This document shows positions 45,307-54,412 of a stretch of DNA of 64,000 nucleotides, one piece after another; the stretch's first letter is position 1; each line of letters opens with the position of its first letter. A program made the translations under genes and the position numbers. Source of the stretch: Belliella alkalica (lineage in GTDB: Bacteria; Bacteroidota; Bacteroidia; Cytophagales; Cyclobacteriaceae); NCBI RefSeq assembly GCF_022549785.1, contig NZ_JAKZGO010000002.1, forward strand, positions 186,001-250,000, written 5' to 3'. The notes beneath the pieces were generated by a model, which worked only from the letters and a program-made list of their open reading frames with translations, was not told the origin of the DNA and searched no databases.

Positions 45307-46155
45307 ATGAATCATCCAAGAATATTTCCAGAACAAAGTCAGCAATTACCGGGAAAAGAAGCTAAAATGAATCCCGAACCGGAAGTCATCAGAGAAGCTT
45401 ACTGGGGGAGTGGAAAATTGAAGGACAAAACTATTGTGATCACAGGTGGTGATAGCGGAATAGGTCGAAGTGCAGCAGTTCACATGGCGAGAGAAGGTGC
45501 AAATATTGCGATGATGTACCTGAGTGAGGATAAAGATGCTGAGGATACCAAAATGATGGTAGAGAAAGAAGGTACAACCTGTATGCTTATAAAAGGAAAT
45601 ATCAGGGATAAATCTTTCTGTAAATCTGCTGCAAAAGAGATAGTGAATTCATTTGGAAAGGTGAATGTGTTGGTGAATAATGCAGCTGTGCAGCACCCGA
45701 AGGATACTATTCAAGAAATTGATGAAAGCCAATTGAAAGAGACTTTTGAGACGAATATTTACTCTTTTTTTTACCTAGCTCAAGAGTTTCTCCCACATAT
45801 GGAAGAAGGTGATTCAATTATCAATACCACCTCGGTGACTGCTTACCGTGGAAGTGATCATTTGATTGATTATGCCAGTACAAAAGGAGCCATTGTTGCT
45901 TTTACAAGGTCATTGGCTAAGAATTTGGCGGAAAAGGGAATTCGTGTCAATGCAGTTGCCCCTGGCCCAATATGGACGCCATTGATTGTTGCCACATTTG
46001 ATGGGATATCAGACTTTGGTAGAGATACACCCATGAAGCGAGCCGGACAACCATCGGAAGTTGGGCCTGCTTATGTGTTTCTTGGATCAGCTGATAGCAG
46101 CTACATGACAGGACAAGTGCTGCACATCAATGGAGGTGAGATTGTAGGGAGTTAA
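45307..46155 (+). CDS. SDR oxidoreductase of the YhdG/YghA (general stress) type
   Basis: A 282-residue short-chain dehydrogenase. The ATG at 45307 was chosen; a GTG frame extension at 45277 adds ten residues. The N-terminal extension (FPEQSQQLPGKEAKMNPEPE) is typical of the YghA/YhdG group (general stress protein 39-like). TGGDSGIG is at 46-53, NNAA at 124-127, Ser176 in NTTSV, and Tyr189/Lys193 in YASTK. The C-terminus is SSYMTGQVLHINGG. The substrate is not known for the group. It follows topoisomerase IB by 227 bases and probably belongs to the stress set. Confidence 0.9.
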   Translation: MNHPRIFPEQSQQLPGKEAKMNPEPEVIREAYWGSGKLKDKTIVITGGDSGIGRSAAVHMAREGANIAMMYLSEDKDAEDTKMMVEKEGTTCMLIKGNIRDKSFCKSAAKEIVNSFGKVNVLVNNAAVQHPKDTIQEIDESQLKETFETNIYSFFYLAQEFLPHMEEGDSIINTTSVTAYRGSDHLIDYASTKGAIVAFTRSLAKNLAEKGIRVNAVAPGPIWTPLIVATFDGISDFGRDTPMKRAGQPSEVGPAYVFLGSADSSYMTGQVLHINGGEIVGS

Positions 46156-46203
46156 TTGATAAATAGCCAGCAAATTTTACCCAAATACTAAACCAAATAG
46201 CCA

Positions 46204-47250
46204 ATGATACTTTCCTCAAAAAATAGAATATTAGATCATCAAATTTCTGATGATCAAGAAGATCAAGGTATAACCTCCTTGATAGGAAATACCGGACTTA
46301 TTCGGTTGGCAAAGCTTTTCCCAGACAAGCAAGTTTATGGGAAATTGGAGCTGATGAATCCAGCAGGAAGTATCAAAGATAGAACTGCAAAATTCATTAT
46401 TGAAGAATCCCTTAAGCTTGGTATCATCAACCATGATTCCCTTATCGTCGAAAGTACTTCTGGTAACATGGGTGTTGGGCTAGCGCAAATCTGCCTTTAC
46501 CATGGTTTGGAATTGAGGTTGGTCGTGGATCCATATATCAATGCGCAAACCTTAAAGTTATTAACAGCCTACGGAGCAAATATTGAAATGGTGGAGCAGG
46601 CTGATGAGTCTGGTTCATACCTTGGGACAAGGATCAGTAGAGTTCAGGAGATTTTGGAAGAAAACCAAAACGCTTTTTGGACAATGCAATACGAGAATCC
46701 CCTCAACCCGCTCACACATCATCACACTGCTGAGGAAATAGTTAATCAGCTGGGTGATTGCCCTAATTATATTTTGGCGGCCACAAGTACTTGTGGTACA
46801 CTGATGGGTTTTGCTGAATACAATGACCAATTTTCCAAAAGAATGAAAATTATCCCTGTCGATGCTTTTGGCAGTGTGATTTTTGGAGGAAAAGCTGAAA
46901 AAAGAGTTATTCCGGGATTTGGAGCATCAAAGACTTCCTCATTGTTGAAAGAAAACCTATTGGAACCTCCCATTTGGATGAAGGAATGGGAGAGTATAGT
47001 AGGTTGCAAAAAACTCCTAAAGCACGAAGCTATATTGGCTGGTGGATCGACTGGAGCTTTGGTCTCAGCTGTAGAAAAGCTAGAAATGAAACCAAATGAA
47101 AAAGCTGTAATCATCATTTGTGATAGAGGGGAGAGGTATTTGGACACGATCTATTCTGATGCATGGATCAAGGAAACTTTAGGAACTGAAATCTTGGAAC
47201 TGATAAACAGAAATGTAGATGAAGCTGTGGAACTCGAGCAATATAATTGA
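46204..47250 (+). CDS. Cysteine synthase-like PLP enzyme of the SbnA type
   Basis: A 348-residue fold type II PLP enzyme. The PLP lysine is Lys58 in NPAGSIKDRTA and the phosphate/substrate loop is STSGNMG at 84-90. The end contains AGGSTGALVSAVEKL and the stretch CDRGERYLDTIYSD, which is typical of SbnA-like proteins rather than of ordinary CysK. SbnA joins O-phospho-L-serine and L-glutamate to make the precursor of 2,3-diaminopropionate. Whether this enzyme uses those substrates is inference. It is the first gene of a three-gene unit: the next gene starts inside its last 32 bases. Confidence 0.85.
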   Translation: MILSSKNRILDHQISDDQEDQGITSLIGNTGLIRLAKLFPDKQVYGKLELMNPAGSIKDRTAKFIIEESLKLGIINHDSLIVESTSGNMGVGLAQICLYHGLELRLVVDPYINAQTLKLLTAYGANIEMVEQADESGSYLGTRISRVQEILEENQNAFWTMQYENPLNPLTHHHTAEEIVNQLGDCPNYILAATSTCGTLMGFAEYNDQFSKRMKIIPVDAFGSVIFGGKAEKRVIPGFGASKTSSLLKENLLEPPIWMKEWESIVGCKKLLKHEAILAGGSTGALVSAVEKLEMKPNEKAVIIICDRGERYLDTIYSDAWIKETLGTEILELINRNVDEAVELEQYN

Positions 47251-49135
47251 TATCAATAGCCAAAATAAAACTGCTTTGGCTGCATTTACTTACAATGATT
47301 ATCTTCCGGAATCAAATTTCCGTGTGGCCATTGTAGGTGGAGGACCTAAAGGGGCATATTCCATTGAGCGTTTGGCTAGTGTTTGGGAAAAATACAATCC
47401 TGGTAAATTCCTTGATATTGTTTGCTTCAACAAAACGTCGGACTTTGCTTCAGGTCCAAATTATCAAACCGAACAGCCTGATTTTCTCTTGATGAACTAT
47501 AATCTCGGAAAAGTTGATTTCTGGACTAAGGAAGAAGAGCAGCTTGTTCATGACAGACCAGACCTTTTGACATTTTTGAGAAGATTCAAAAAGCCTTCTG
47601 AAGTCGAAGTTGAACCTTCAGACTATTGTTCAAGGTCATTGACAGGGATTTACCTTCAATTTTGTTTGAATAAAGTCATCGAAGCTCTCCCTTCAACCAT
47701 CAGGCTACATTTGATCATGGATGAAGTTGATTCTATTTCCCAAGAATCAAACAATCTCCAAGTTGAAACTAAGAGAGGTATGAAGTGTAGTTTTTCGGAG
47801 GTGATGTGTTGCACAGGGCATGCTTACAGCTTTGAAGAGAAAGTTAATTTGCAAAGTCCTATCGGCAATTCAAAATTTTATCCTCCGACAATCCTACAAT
47901 CTGTCTATCCAATACAGGAACTCCGGGATCAGAATTTTGCAGGGCTTACAGTAGCGGTAAAAGGAATGGGGTTGACTTTTGTAGATGCTGTGTTGACAAT
48001 GACTGAAGGAAAGGGAGGATGCTTCAAAAGATGCAATGGAAAGTTAGTGTACAGGTCTTCGGGAAGAGGGCCACACGAGGTTTTACCTTTTTCAAGAACA
48101 GGCTTGCCAATGATCGCTCGTCAAGTAGATTTGCGAAATGGGGATTTTTCATTGAAATTTTTCACCGAAATAGCGGTGGAAGAATTACTTGAAAATAACA
48201 CCAAGCTAGATTTTAAAAGTCAGTTGCTCCCGCTTCTAGAAAATGAATATAGGTATCAGTATGCCAAAAAGCTTTTAAGTTGGGAAATAGGGAGAGTCGA
48301 TTTTTTGGAAAAAAAACTGGAAGAATTGGAGGCTAGGGTAGGCGAGTTTTACCCTGAATTTGAGCCTTTTGAGTTGGAGAAGTTTTTGTCGCCTGATTTA
48401 CCTTTAGACAACCAACATTTAGCTGTGATTGATTATTTGCATGAAACGATCTTTCCAGAGCGCTTTGACAAACTTCATCAAGCTAAAATCTTAATGTCTT
48501 CTTTGTGGAGGGAAATTTATCCGCTTTTCAACAGTATCTACTCTTTTGGCAAATTGACTGGAGAAAGTCAAAGGTACTTTGACCAAAACTACTTTGGCAA
48601 ATTCCAGCGAGTGGCTTATGGTCCTCCAAAGGAAAATATGGAAAAAATACTCGCTTTATCTGAAGTAGGCATTTTGAATTTTGACCTGGCCGCAAACCCA
48701 AAAGTCTCGATCCAAAATCAATATCTATATGCTAAATTAAGCAATCAACAGATTCCTCATTCCAAAATCATCAGTGCATTGATCGATGCTAGAATTCCCA
48801 AATCCGTTGGACTGGTGACACAGCCAGAATACATAAAAAATATAATCAAGGAAATAGGTGTGGATTTTTTCAGAAATGAAGAATACCAAACGGGTTGCTT
48901 GGAGATTGGGTCAGATGGGAGGCTACTTAAGCAAAAGCACATTTGCTTCTATGGAACGCCAACCGAAGGCTACACACTTGACAATGAAAGCTTATCCAGG
49001 TCAAACAACAACTTCCTTTCTCCTTGGACAAAAAAAATTATTGAAAACTATGTCAACATCAACCTTACCAAAGCTAACCCCAATAACCCAACCTTGGATC
49101 AAGGACATCACAAAAGATCTGAGTCAACCCAATAG
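47219..49135 (+). CDS. FAD/NAD(P)-binding protein (NAD_binding_9-like)
   Basis: A 638-residue protein with the dinucleotide-binding motif VAIVGGGPKGAYSIERL at 36-52, and KTSDFASGPNYQTEQPDFLLMNYNLGK behind it, the form seen in the FAD-NAD(P)-binding family PF13454 (also found in L-lysine/ornithine-monooxygenase-like proteins). Residues 160-200 have VMCCTGHAYSF, the typical second motif. The last 200 residues are helical with no name I can give. It overlaps the preceding gene by 32 bases and the next one by 86 bases. It probably oxidises or reduces the amino acid product of the neighbours; no substrate is known. Confidence 0.8.
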   Translation: MKLWNSSNIIDINSQNKTALAAFTYNDYLPESNFRVAIVGGGPKGAYSIERLASVWEKYNPGKFLDIVCFNKTSDFASGPNYQTEQPDFLLMNYNLGKVDFWTKEEEQLVHDRPDLLTFLRRFKKPSEVEVEPSDYCSRSLTGIYLQFCLNKVIEALPSTIRLHLIMDEVDSISQESNNLQVETKRGMKCSFSEVMCCTGHAYSFEEKVNLQSPIGNSKFYPPTILQSVYPIQELRDQNFAGLTVAVKGMGLTFVDAVLTMTEGKGGCFKRCNGKLVYRSSGRGPHEVLPFSRTGLPMIARQVDLRNGDFSLKFFTEIAVEELLENNTKLDFKSQLLPLLENEYRYQYAKKLLSWEIGRVDFLEKKLEELEARVGEFYPEFEPFELEKFLSPDLPLDNQHLAVIDYLHETIFPERFDKLHQAKILMSSLWREIYPLFNSIYSFGKLTGESQRYFDQNYFGKFQRVAYGPPKENMEKILALSEVGILNFDLAANPKVSIQNQYLYAKLSNQQIPHSKIISALIDARIPKSVGLVTQPEYIKNIIKEIGVDFFRNEEYQTGCLEIGSDGRLLKQKHICFYGTPTEGYTLDNESLSRSNNNFLSPWTKKIIENYVNINLTKANPNNPTLDQGHHKRSESTQ

Positions 49136-50474
49136 TTGGATTAAACAATATGGATCGCCAATCAATCTGCTGAACTTAGATTCTTTTAAGCAGAATTTCA
49201 AAAGGTTTGATCAGGTTTTCAATCAATTTGGTGTTAAAAGCAATGTGTTTTTTGCAAGGAAAGCGAATAAATTCAAAAGCCTTGTCTGGGCAGCTAAAGA
49301 ATATGGCTTTGGCGTGGATACAGCTAGTTTGAATGAAATCAAAGAGTGTGTTGAAGTAGGTTTGGATCCTGAAAGAATCACTGTAACCGCTGCGGTAAAA
49401 AACAGAGCACTTCTGAATTATGTAGTCGAGCATCAGATTCCTATTGTGTTGGATAATTTGGATGAATGTGATCTTTTGAATCAAATCTTGGAGGAAAATG
49501 ACAAGTCGCTAAAAGTTGGTTTCCGAATAAGTGGATTTTCGCATAATGGAGAAAAGTTGTATTCCCGATTTGGTTTTGACATAGATCAAATCGTAGCATT
49601 CATTTCTGAAAATCTTTCTGATTCCGGAAAATACAATCGTTTCAAATATCATGGATTACACTTTCATTTGAATGGATATAGTACAGATCAACGGGCTGAT
49701 GCTTTGTCACAAACAATTGATGTTGCCGATAGACTAAAAAAATCAGGATTTAAATCTTCCTTTATCGATATGGGTGGAGGGATTTTGATGAACTATTTAG
49801 CATCTTCAAAGGAATGGGAGACTTTTCACCAAGCATTAAAACAAAGTATCAAAACTGAAAACCGTGAGATTACCTTCCAAAAAGATCTTTTGGGAATTAC
49901 CAATGTTGATGGTACGTTGATCGGTGAGCCAAAGGTTTATCCATATTTCAATAATTTGTATCAGGAAAAATTCATCGGGAAAATTTTGGAATCGAACAAA
50001 GGCGGATTCACCTTAGCCAATCATTTAATAGATCGAGATATTGAACTTAGGCTAGAGCCTGGTAGGTCTTTGCTTGACCAATGTGGAATTACCATTGCCA
50101 AAGTTGCTTTTCGGAAGAAGGATTCACAAGGAAGACTGTTGGTAGGGTTGGAGATGAATAGAACTCAAATGTTCAGTTCCAGTGCTGATTTTCTCCTAGA
50201 TCCAATTTTCCTTCCCCAAAATCCCAATGAACAGGCACCTTGTGAAGTTTATTTCGTAGGAGCATATTGTCTGGAGCAAGAATTACTGCTAAAAAGGAAA
50301 ATCTCCCTAAATCAACATCCACAAGTTGGGGATTTGGTATGTTTTGTAAATACAGCAGGATACATGATGCATTTTTACGAAAGTGAAGCACACCTTTTTG
50401 ATCTTGCCAGAAATTTGGTAGTAGAAAAAAATGGCTCTTGGAATGTTACCCCAGATGAGGATTTTGAAATGTAG
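49050..50474 (+). CDS. Y4yA-like PLP-dependent decarboxylase-family enzyme
   Basis: A fold type III PLP enzyme of 474 residues (diaminopimelate/ornithine decarboxylase and alanine racemase group). The start at 49050 was chosen because the protein begins a typical MSTSTLPKLTPITQPW and because the open frame upstream, from 48858, is out of frame with no domain. The PLP lysine is Lys71 in FARKANK (family form YAVKAN). FHLNGYSTDQ, DMGGGILMNY and RLEPGRSLLDQCG are the other binding segments. It resembles Y4yA-type proteins of rhizobial cysteine-synthase/decarboxylase clusters. Its start overlaps the FAD gene by 86 bases. The substrate is unknown. Confidence 0.85.
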   Translation: MSTSTLPKLTPITQPWIKDITKDLSQPNSWIKQYGSPINLLNLDSFKQNFKRFDQVFNQFGVKSNVFFARKANKFKSLVWAAKEYGFGVDTASLNEIKECVEVGLDPERITVTAAVKNRALLNYVVEHQIPIVLDNLDECDLLNQILEENDKSLKVGFRISGFSHNGEKLYSRFGFDIDQIVAFISENLSDSGKYNRFKYHGLHFHLNGYSTDQRADALSQTIDVADRLKKSGFKSSFIDMGGGILMNYLASSKEWETFHQALKQSIKTENREITFQKDLLGITNVDGTLIGEPKVYPYFNNLYQEKFIGKILESNKGGFTLANHLIDRDIELRLEPGRSLLDQCGITIAKVAFRKKDSQGRLLVGLEMNRTQMFSSSADFLLDPIFLPQNPNEQAPCEVYFVGAYCLEQELLLKRKISLNQHPQVGDLVCFVNTAGYMMHFYESEAHLFDLARNLVVEKNGSWNVTPDEDFEM

Positions 50475-50631
50475 AGATAGAAGGATTTAAGTGAGATATT
50501 TACTTAAAAATCAATGAGTAAAGTGAATGATTTAAAGTGTTTAATTTGCTGATAATCATAAAGGAAACTCATTCAAATGAATTTCATTCTTTAGTCATCA
50601 ATGTGTAAAAATCAGATATGGCTACAAACAG

Positions 50632-50658
50632 AAAAACCCGGTTTTAAACCGGGTTTTT
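50632..50658. terminator. Bidirectional intrinsic terminator
   Basis: AAAAACCCGGTTTTAAACCG pairs with itself into a long stem, with T tracts at both ends. It lies between the Y4yA-like gene and the convergent CsbD gene and can end both. Confidence 0.9.
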
Positions 50659-50684
50659 ACTAGTAAGATCGGAGACTACTGGAA

Positions 50685-50876
50685 TTATAAAGAGTCGATA
50701 TAACCCTTTACTTCTTCCTTGGTTTTGCCTGTTCTTTTTTGAATTTTCCCAAGGACTTCTTCAGATTTACCTTCTGCATAAACCAAATCATCATCGGTTA
50801 ATTCACCGTATTTTTGCTTGAGTTTTCCTTTAATCTCATTCCAATTGCCTTTCATTTTATCTTCAAAAGCGCTCAT
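50685..50876 (-). CDS. CsbD family small stress protein
   Basis: A 63-residue CsbD-like protein (FEDKMKGNWNEIKGKLKQKY, then GELTDDDLVYAEGKSEEVLG and RTGKTKEEVKGYI). This matches the full CsbD family consensus. CsbD is a general-stress protein of unclear biochemical role. It ends at the hairpin 50632-50658. Confidence 0.93.
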   Translation of the reverse strand: MSAFEDKMKGNWNEIKGKLKQKYGELTDDDLVYAEGKSEEVLGKIQKRTGKTKEEVKGYIDSL

Positions 50877-51384
50877 AGTTAAATAATTTAGTTGGTTATT
50901 GATTTATTTAAAAAGTATATTTCATATTCTGTACCATTTCATATGAATATTAGAAAATCGATTCAAATTGACCAAAAACGCATATATTTATTTTTAACTG
51001 GTTTTATTCTTCAATTCAATCTAAAATCTATGTGGACTAAAAGCCATAAGATGGGGAAATGATTGCCAATACATGAATAAATGAATCTTTTTATTAATTT
51101 TTTAGAATCTTTGTACTAAGAATCATATTTTTATTAGTTTAAATATAAATATTACAATATTAGTTAGATGTGTTGGGGTAAATATTCCTTTGAATGTGGA
51201 ATTTTCTCACTACTAAGTTCACTATTTTTTTTCATGATAAGGGTTGATTAAAAATACTCAAACGTCTTACTATCAATGTTTTGACGTTCAATTGTTCCTA
51301 TAAAAATGAAATAATCTTTATTGGAATCATGTTTGTAATTGTTTGAAGAAAAAGAAACAATATTAAACAAAACAATACTTAATT
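50877..51384. other. Divergent intergenic region without a visible gene
   Basis: This 508-base AT-rich gap between the divergent CsbD and coiled-coil lipoprotein genes presumably holds both promoters. I found no clear -33/-7 pair, strong inverted repeat or dispersed repeat copy in it. Confidence 0.5.
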
Positions 51385-51909
51385 ATGGAACGTACTAAAG
51401 CAATTTTATTGGGAATGGGAATGGGGTTATTCCTGGTAGTTTCTTGTGAACCTAAAGGAAATACAGAGGAGCAAACTGAAAGTATCAAAAATCTAGAAAG
51501 TTTTGTGGACAGTGTTGAAATAGCAGTAGAAAGGGATGCCAACCACAATTGGACTATGCTAGACCGTAGGTACAATCAACTGGTAAGTAATGTTGAGATG
51601 GCTTATACAGATGCCAGCGAAGAAGCAAAAGAGGACTGGAGAGAATTGGAGAGGGAGTATGAAGAAGCCAAAATGGAAGCCAAAAACAAAACTGATAAAT
51701 GGGAAGCAGATGCCGAAATGCACATGACCAATGTAGAAACTTGGTGGGAACAGAATACTTCAAAAGCTAAGAAAGGTGCAAAAACAACAGCTGATGACAT
51801 TGAAGAAGGTGCAAAAGAGAGTTGGGATTGGTTGGAAAAAAATGCTGATAAATTAGGCAGTGAAATCCAAACAAGGTATCAGAAAATCAAACTTGATTTG
51901 CAAGGTTAA
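51385..51909 (+). CDS. Coiled-coil lipoprotein (DUF6565-like)
   Basis: A 174-residue lipoprotein with lipobox LFLVVSC (Cys21). The mature part is one long, highly charged helical region (EAKEDWRELEREYEEAKMEAKNKTDKWEADAEM) with a second helical segment (AKKGAKTTADDIEEGAKESWDWLEKNADK). It resembles the Bacteroidota lipoproteins that accompany CsbD and general-stress genes. It ends at the hairpin 51940. The role is unknown. Confidence 0.75.
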   Translation: MERTKAILLGMGMGLFLVVSCEPKGNTEEQTESIKNLESFVDSVEIAVERDANHNWTMLDRRYNQLVSNVEMAYTDASEEAKEDWRELEREYEEAKMEAKNKTDKWEADAEMHMTNVETWWEQNTSKAKKGAKTTADDIEEGAKESWDWLEKNADKLGSEIQTRYQKIKLDLQG

Positions 51910-51939
51910 TCAGAATCAATATATTTTTTAATTATAATC

Positions 51940-51977
51940 AAAAAGGGCTATCCAATTTTTTGGATAGCCCTTTTTGA
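51940..51977 (+). terminator. Bidirectional intrinsic terminator
   Basis: AAAAAGGGCTATCCAATTTT pairs with TTGGATAGCCCTTTTT, with T tracts on both sides. It lies between the lipoprotein and convergent kinase genes. Confidence 0.9.
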
Positions 51978-52017
51978 AATTATAGAATGATTTTTTTTAA
52001 AAATCTGAGTATTGAAA

Positions 52018-53466
52018 TTATCCGCAATCTAATGATATGTAAAATGTAGTACCTACGCCTTCTTTACTTTGGACTCTTATAGAACCACCATGGCTGAAGA
52101 TGATATTTTGGGTATTGGTAAGACCTAGACCAGAGCCTGTCGGTTTGCTAGTATAAAATGGCTCGAATAGACGATCAAGGTTTTCCTGAGGTATTCCAGC
52201 ACCATTATCAGAAATTTCCACAATACATTTATTGGATTTAATGCAAGTTTTGACTTCCAAGATACCTTTTTTACCATCCATTGCTTCCACGGCATTGACC
52301 AAGATATTTACAAAAGCGATTTTCACTTTTTCCACATCAAGATTTACATTCCCTACATCTGGATCGAGATCTTTGATTAATTCTATGCATTTAAGATTTA
52401 TTCTTCCTTCAACTTCCTCCAATGCTTCTTCTACAAGCTTATTCAATGAATATCTTTCTGATTTTAGCTCGGTAAATCTGGTGGACTCCAGCAATTCAGT
52501 GATCAATTGATTGATTCTCGAACAATTTTTCTTTATAGACTCGATCAAATCACCACTTTCTTCTTTGACCTCTTTTGGTAGTTCATAGCCTAGCTGTTCT
52601 GCTGACAAGAGTATGGTAGTCAATGGATTTTTCACCTCATGTGCCAAAATTCTGGCAATCCGACCAGTAGAAGAGAATCTTCTCAAATTAAACAGTTCCT
52701 CGTTTCTGATTTTAAATTCAGTGAGATCTTTGATCATGATCTGGAACAAGCCTTTGTTGGACTCATTCATCACGATACTGAGTAAAGCTACAATATTTTG
52801 ATTTTTGTTGACTTTGATTTTTGCTTCAAAATCAAGTACACCAAAGTTTGAATTCAGATTGTTTTTGAGAAAAGTTTTATCCTTTTTATCCACCAAAAGA
52901 TCAGTGAAATATAGGGCGTGAAAATCTGACTCTTCGGGATTGTAACCAAATTTTTGGACAAAAGAAGGGTTAAAATCCATTATGAGAGAATCTTGATTGA
53001 TTAGGATTATTGGGTCGGCAGATCTTTCAAAAATATTTTTGAACTTTCTTCCTGCAATTTCCAGACTTTCGTGCAGTTCGGCATCTCGGATGGCATATCG
53101 GATTGTTCTTCCGAGCATTTGTCCATCAAAAGCCCCTTTGACGAGATAGTCAGCAGCGCCAAACTCCATAGCTTGGTTGTCCACCTGACCATTTTCCATT
53201 CCGGTCAAGATAATCACAGGGGCATGTTTGGATCTACCTTTGATCAGCCCCAACACTTCTATACCTGATTCAGATCCTAATCTGTAATCTACAAGGTAAG
53301 CATCAAAGTTTTCTGAAAGATGTTCTTCTGTTTCTTTGAAGTTTTTCGCATGAGTCAGTTCAAAATCTATCATTTTGTAGCTCCTGAGCATTATTTCAAT
53401 CAGGAAAAAATCCTCAGGGTCATCATCTACAAACAATACTTTTTTCTTACTGTCTTTCATTGGCAT
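52018..53466 (-). CDS. Response regulator-PAS-histidine kinase, soluble
   Basis: A 482-residue protein with an N-terminal receiver domain (about 8-125; phosphoacceptor Asp60 in YLVDYRLG, acidic pocket DDD 14-16), a PAS domain (about 138-255; IFERSADPIILINQD), a HisKA domain with His276 in LAHEVKNPLT, and a HATPase domain to the end (NILVNAVEAM, DNGAGI, GSGLGLTNTQNIIFSHGG). No membrane segment is present. An N-terminal receiver means that it is probably controlled by phosphorylation from another kinase. It is encoded alone, with the single-domain regulator at 53820 reading the same way about 350 bases upstream. Confidence 0.95.
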   Translation of the reverse strand: MPMKDSKKKVLFVDDDPEDFFLIEIMLRSYKMIDFELTHAKNFKETEEHLSENFDAYLVDYRLGSESGIEVLGLIKGRSKHAPVIILTGMENGQVDNQAMEFGAADYLVKGAFDGQMLGRTIRYAIRDAELHESLEIAGRKFKNIFERSADPIILINQDSLIMDFNPSFVQKFGYNPEESDFHALYFTDLLVDKKDKTFLKNNLNSNFGVLDFEAKIKVNKNQNIVALLSIVMNESNKGLFQIMIKDLTEFKIRNEELFNLRRFSSTGRIARILAHEVKNPLTTILLSAEQLGYELPKEVKEESGDLIESIKKNCSRINQLITELLESTRFTELKSERYSLNKLVEEALEEVEGRINLKCIELIKDLDPDVGNVNLDVEKVKIAFVNILVNAVEAMDGKKGILEVKTCIKSNKCIVEISDNGAGIPQENLDRLFEPFYTSKPTGSGLGLTNTQNIIFSHGGSIRVQSKEGVGTTFYISLDCG

Positions 53467-53529
53467 CGGTAATAGATTAATATGATGATCCGCATTGATA
53501 CCTTTAGTTGAATTTTCAAATAAAATGAT

Positions 53530-53810
53530 GCGGATAATCTTAACTAGGTATTAGTCGATTAGTAAATAGTTCATAGGTTGATTTAAAATAAATCAATGTG
53601 TATATCCGCTTTTAAACCAGTAGCCATTAATAATATTGTTTGAAGTTCATTTCAATCAGCTGAGGTCGGATGACTGCAGATTCTTGTGCGCCGTGGCGTA
53701 GTTGAGGTTTATTCGCATAATAATTAAGTGATATTTTCACCTACTGATGTCATTGCGGGTAATCATATATCAATATGGTTGGCTATGTTTGAGAATGCGG
53801 ATATACATAA
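53530..53810. repeat. Dispersed repeat with GCGGATAATC-type ends, copy E
   Basis: Starts GCGGATAATC at 53530 and ends with GCGGGTAATCAT at 53755-53766, plus a further GCGGATATACAT at about 53797. TATCCGCTTTTAAACCAGTA at 53603-53622 matches the TACTGGTTTGAAAGCGGATA form of copy F in the opposite orientation. The stretch 53683-53705 repeats 16192-16214 exactly. It fills the gap between the kinase and the single-domain regulator genes and has no gene in it. Confidence 0.75.
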
Positions 53811-53819
53811 ATACAAAAC

Positions 53820-54263
53820 TTAGTTAGGCAACAAAACTGTTTTTCCCCAATAAGTTTGCAATTCTTTTCCAACTGATAGAAGCCCATCAAAAGTTCCTGG
53901 TTTTGTGATATAGCTATTAGTACCACTCGTATATGTGGCTTTGATATCATCTTCAAGTTGAGAAGTCGTAAATATGATCACGGGGATCGTTTTGAAATTC
54001 TCATCTGATTTGATTTCAACCAAAGCTTCTCTACCGTCTTTTTTTGGCATGTTCAAATCCAATAATATTAGATTGGGAGCAGGATATTTGTCTTGGTCTT
54101 TATATTTACCTTCTCTTCTTAGGTATGACAACAAGATTTCTCCATTTTCAACACAAATAAGGTTGGCTTTGTCAAAAGATTCTTTGAAAGCTTTAGTTAT
54201 GAGAAGCCTGTCATCAATATCATCTTCTGCAACCAATATGTTCATTGTTTTATCATTTTTCAT
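53820..54263 (-). CDS. Single-domain response regulator (Rcp1-like)
   Basis: A 147-residue receiver domain alone. The acidic pocket is EDD at 13-15, the phosphoacceptor is Asp69 in LLDLNMPKKDG, the conserved threonine is in FTTS and the lysine is in TKPG. Rcp1-like regulators of this form usually accept phosphate from phytochrome-like kinases. The bacteriophytochrome-type kinase at 54413 lies about 150 bases upstream on the same strand and is a likely partner. Confidence 0.92.
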   Translation of the reverse strand: MKNDKTMNILVAEDDIDDRLLITKAFKESFDKANLICVENGEILLSYLRREGKYKDQDKYPAPNLILLDLNMPKKDGREALVEIKSDENFKTIPVIIFTTSQLEDDIKATYTSGTNSYITKPGTFDGLLSVGKELQTYWGKTVLLPN

Positions 54264-54412
54264 TTGTGCGGTGGGCTAATTTTTGTTCAGTTAACACGAA
54301 GTTAATTAAAATATTTATTAATAAAGCCTATTATTAATTTTAACTATAAAACAAGATATCAATAAGATTGTATTTTTATTCAAATAAATTGTCTTTTACT
54401 AGTATAATTTAC

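Noticed and set aside
46767-47147. 126-codon minus-strand open frame
   Set aside because: Antisense shadow of the SbnA-like gene.
48858-49049. In-frame extension of the Y4yA-like gene
   Set aside because: The upstream part overlaps the FAD gene coding region and shows no domain. The ATG at 49050 gives a family-like start.
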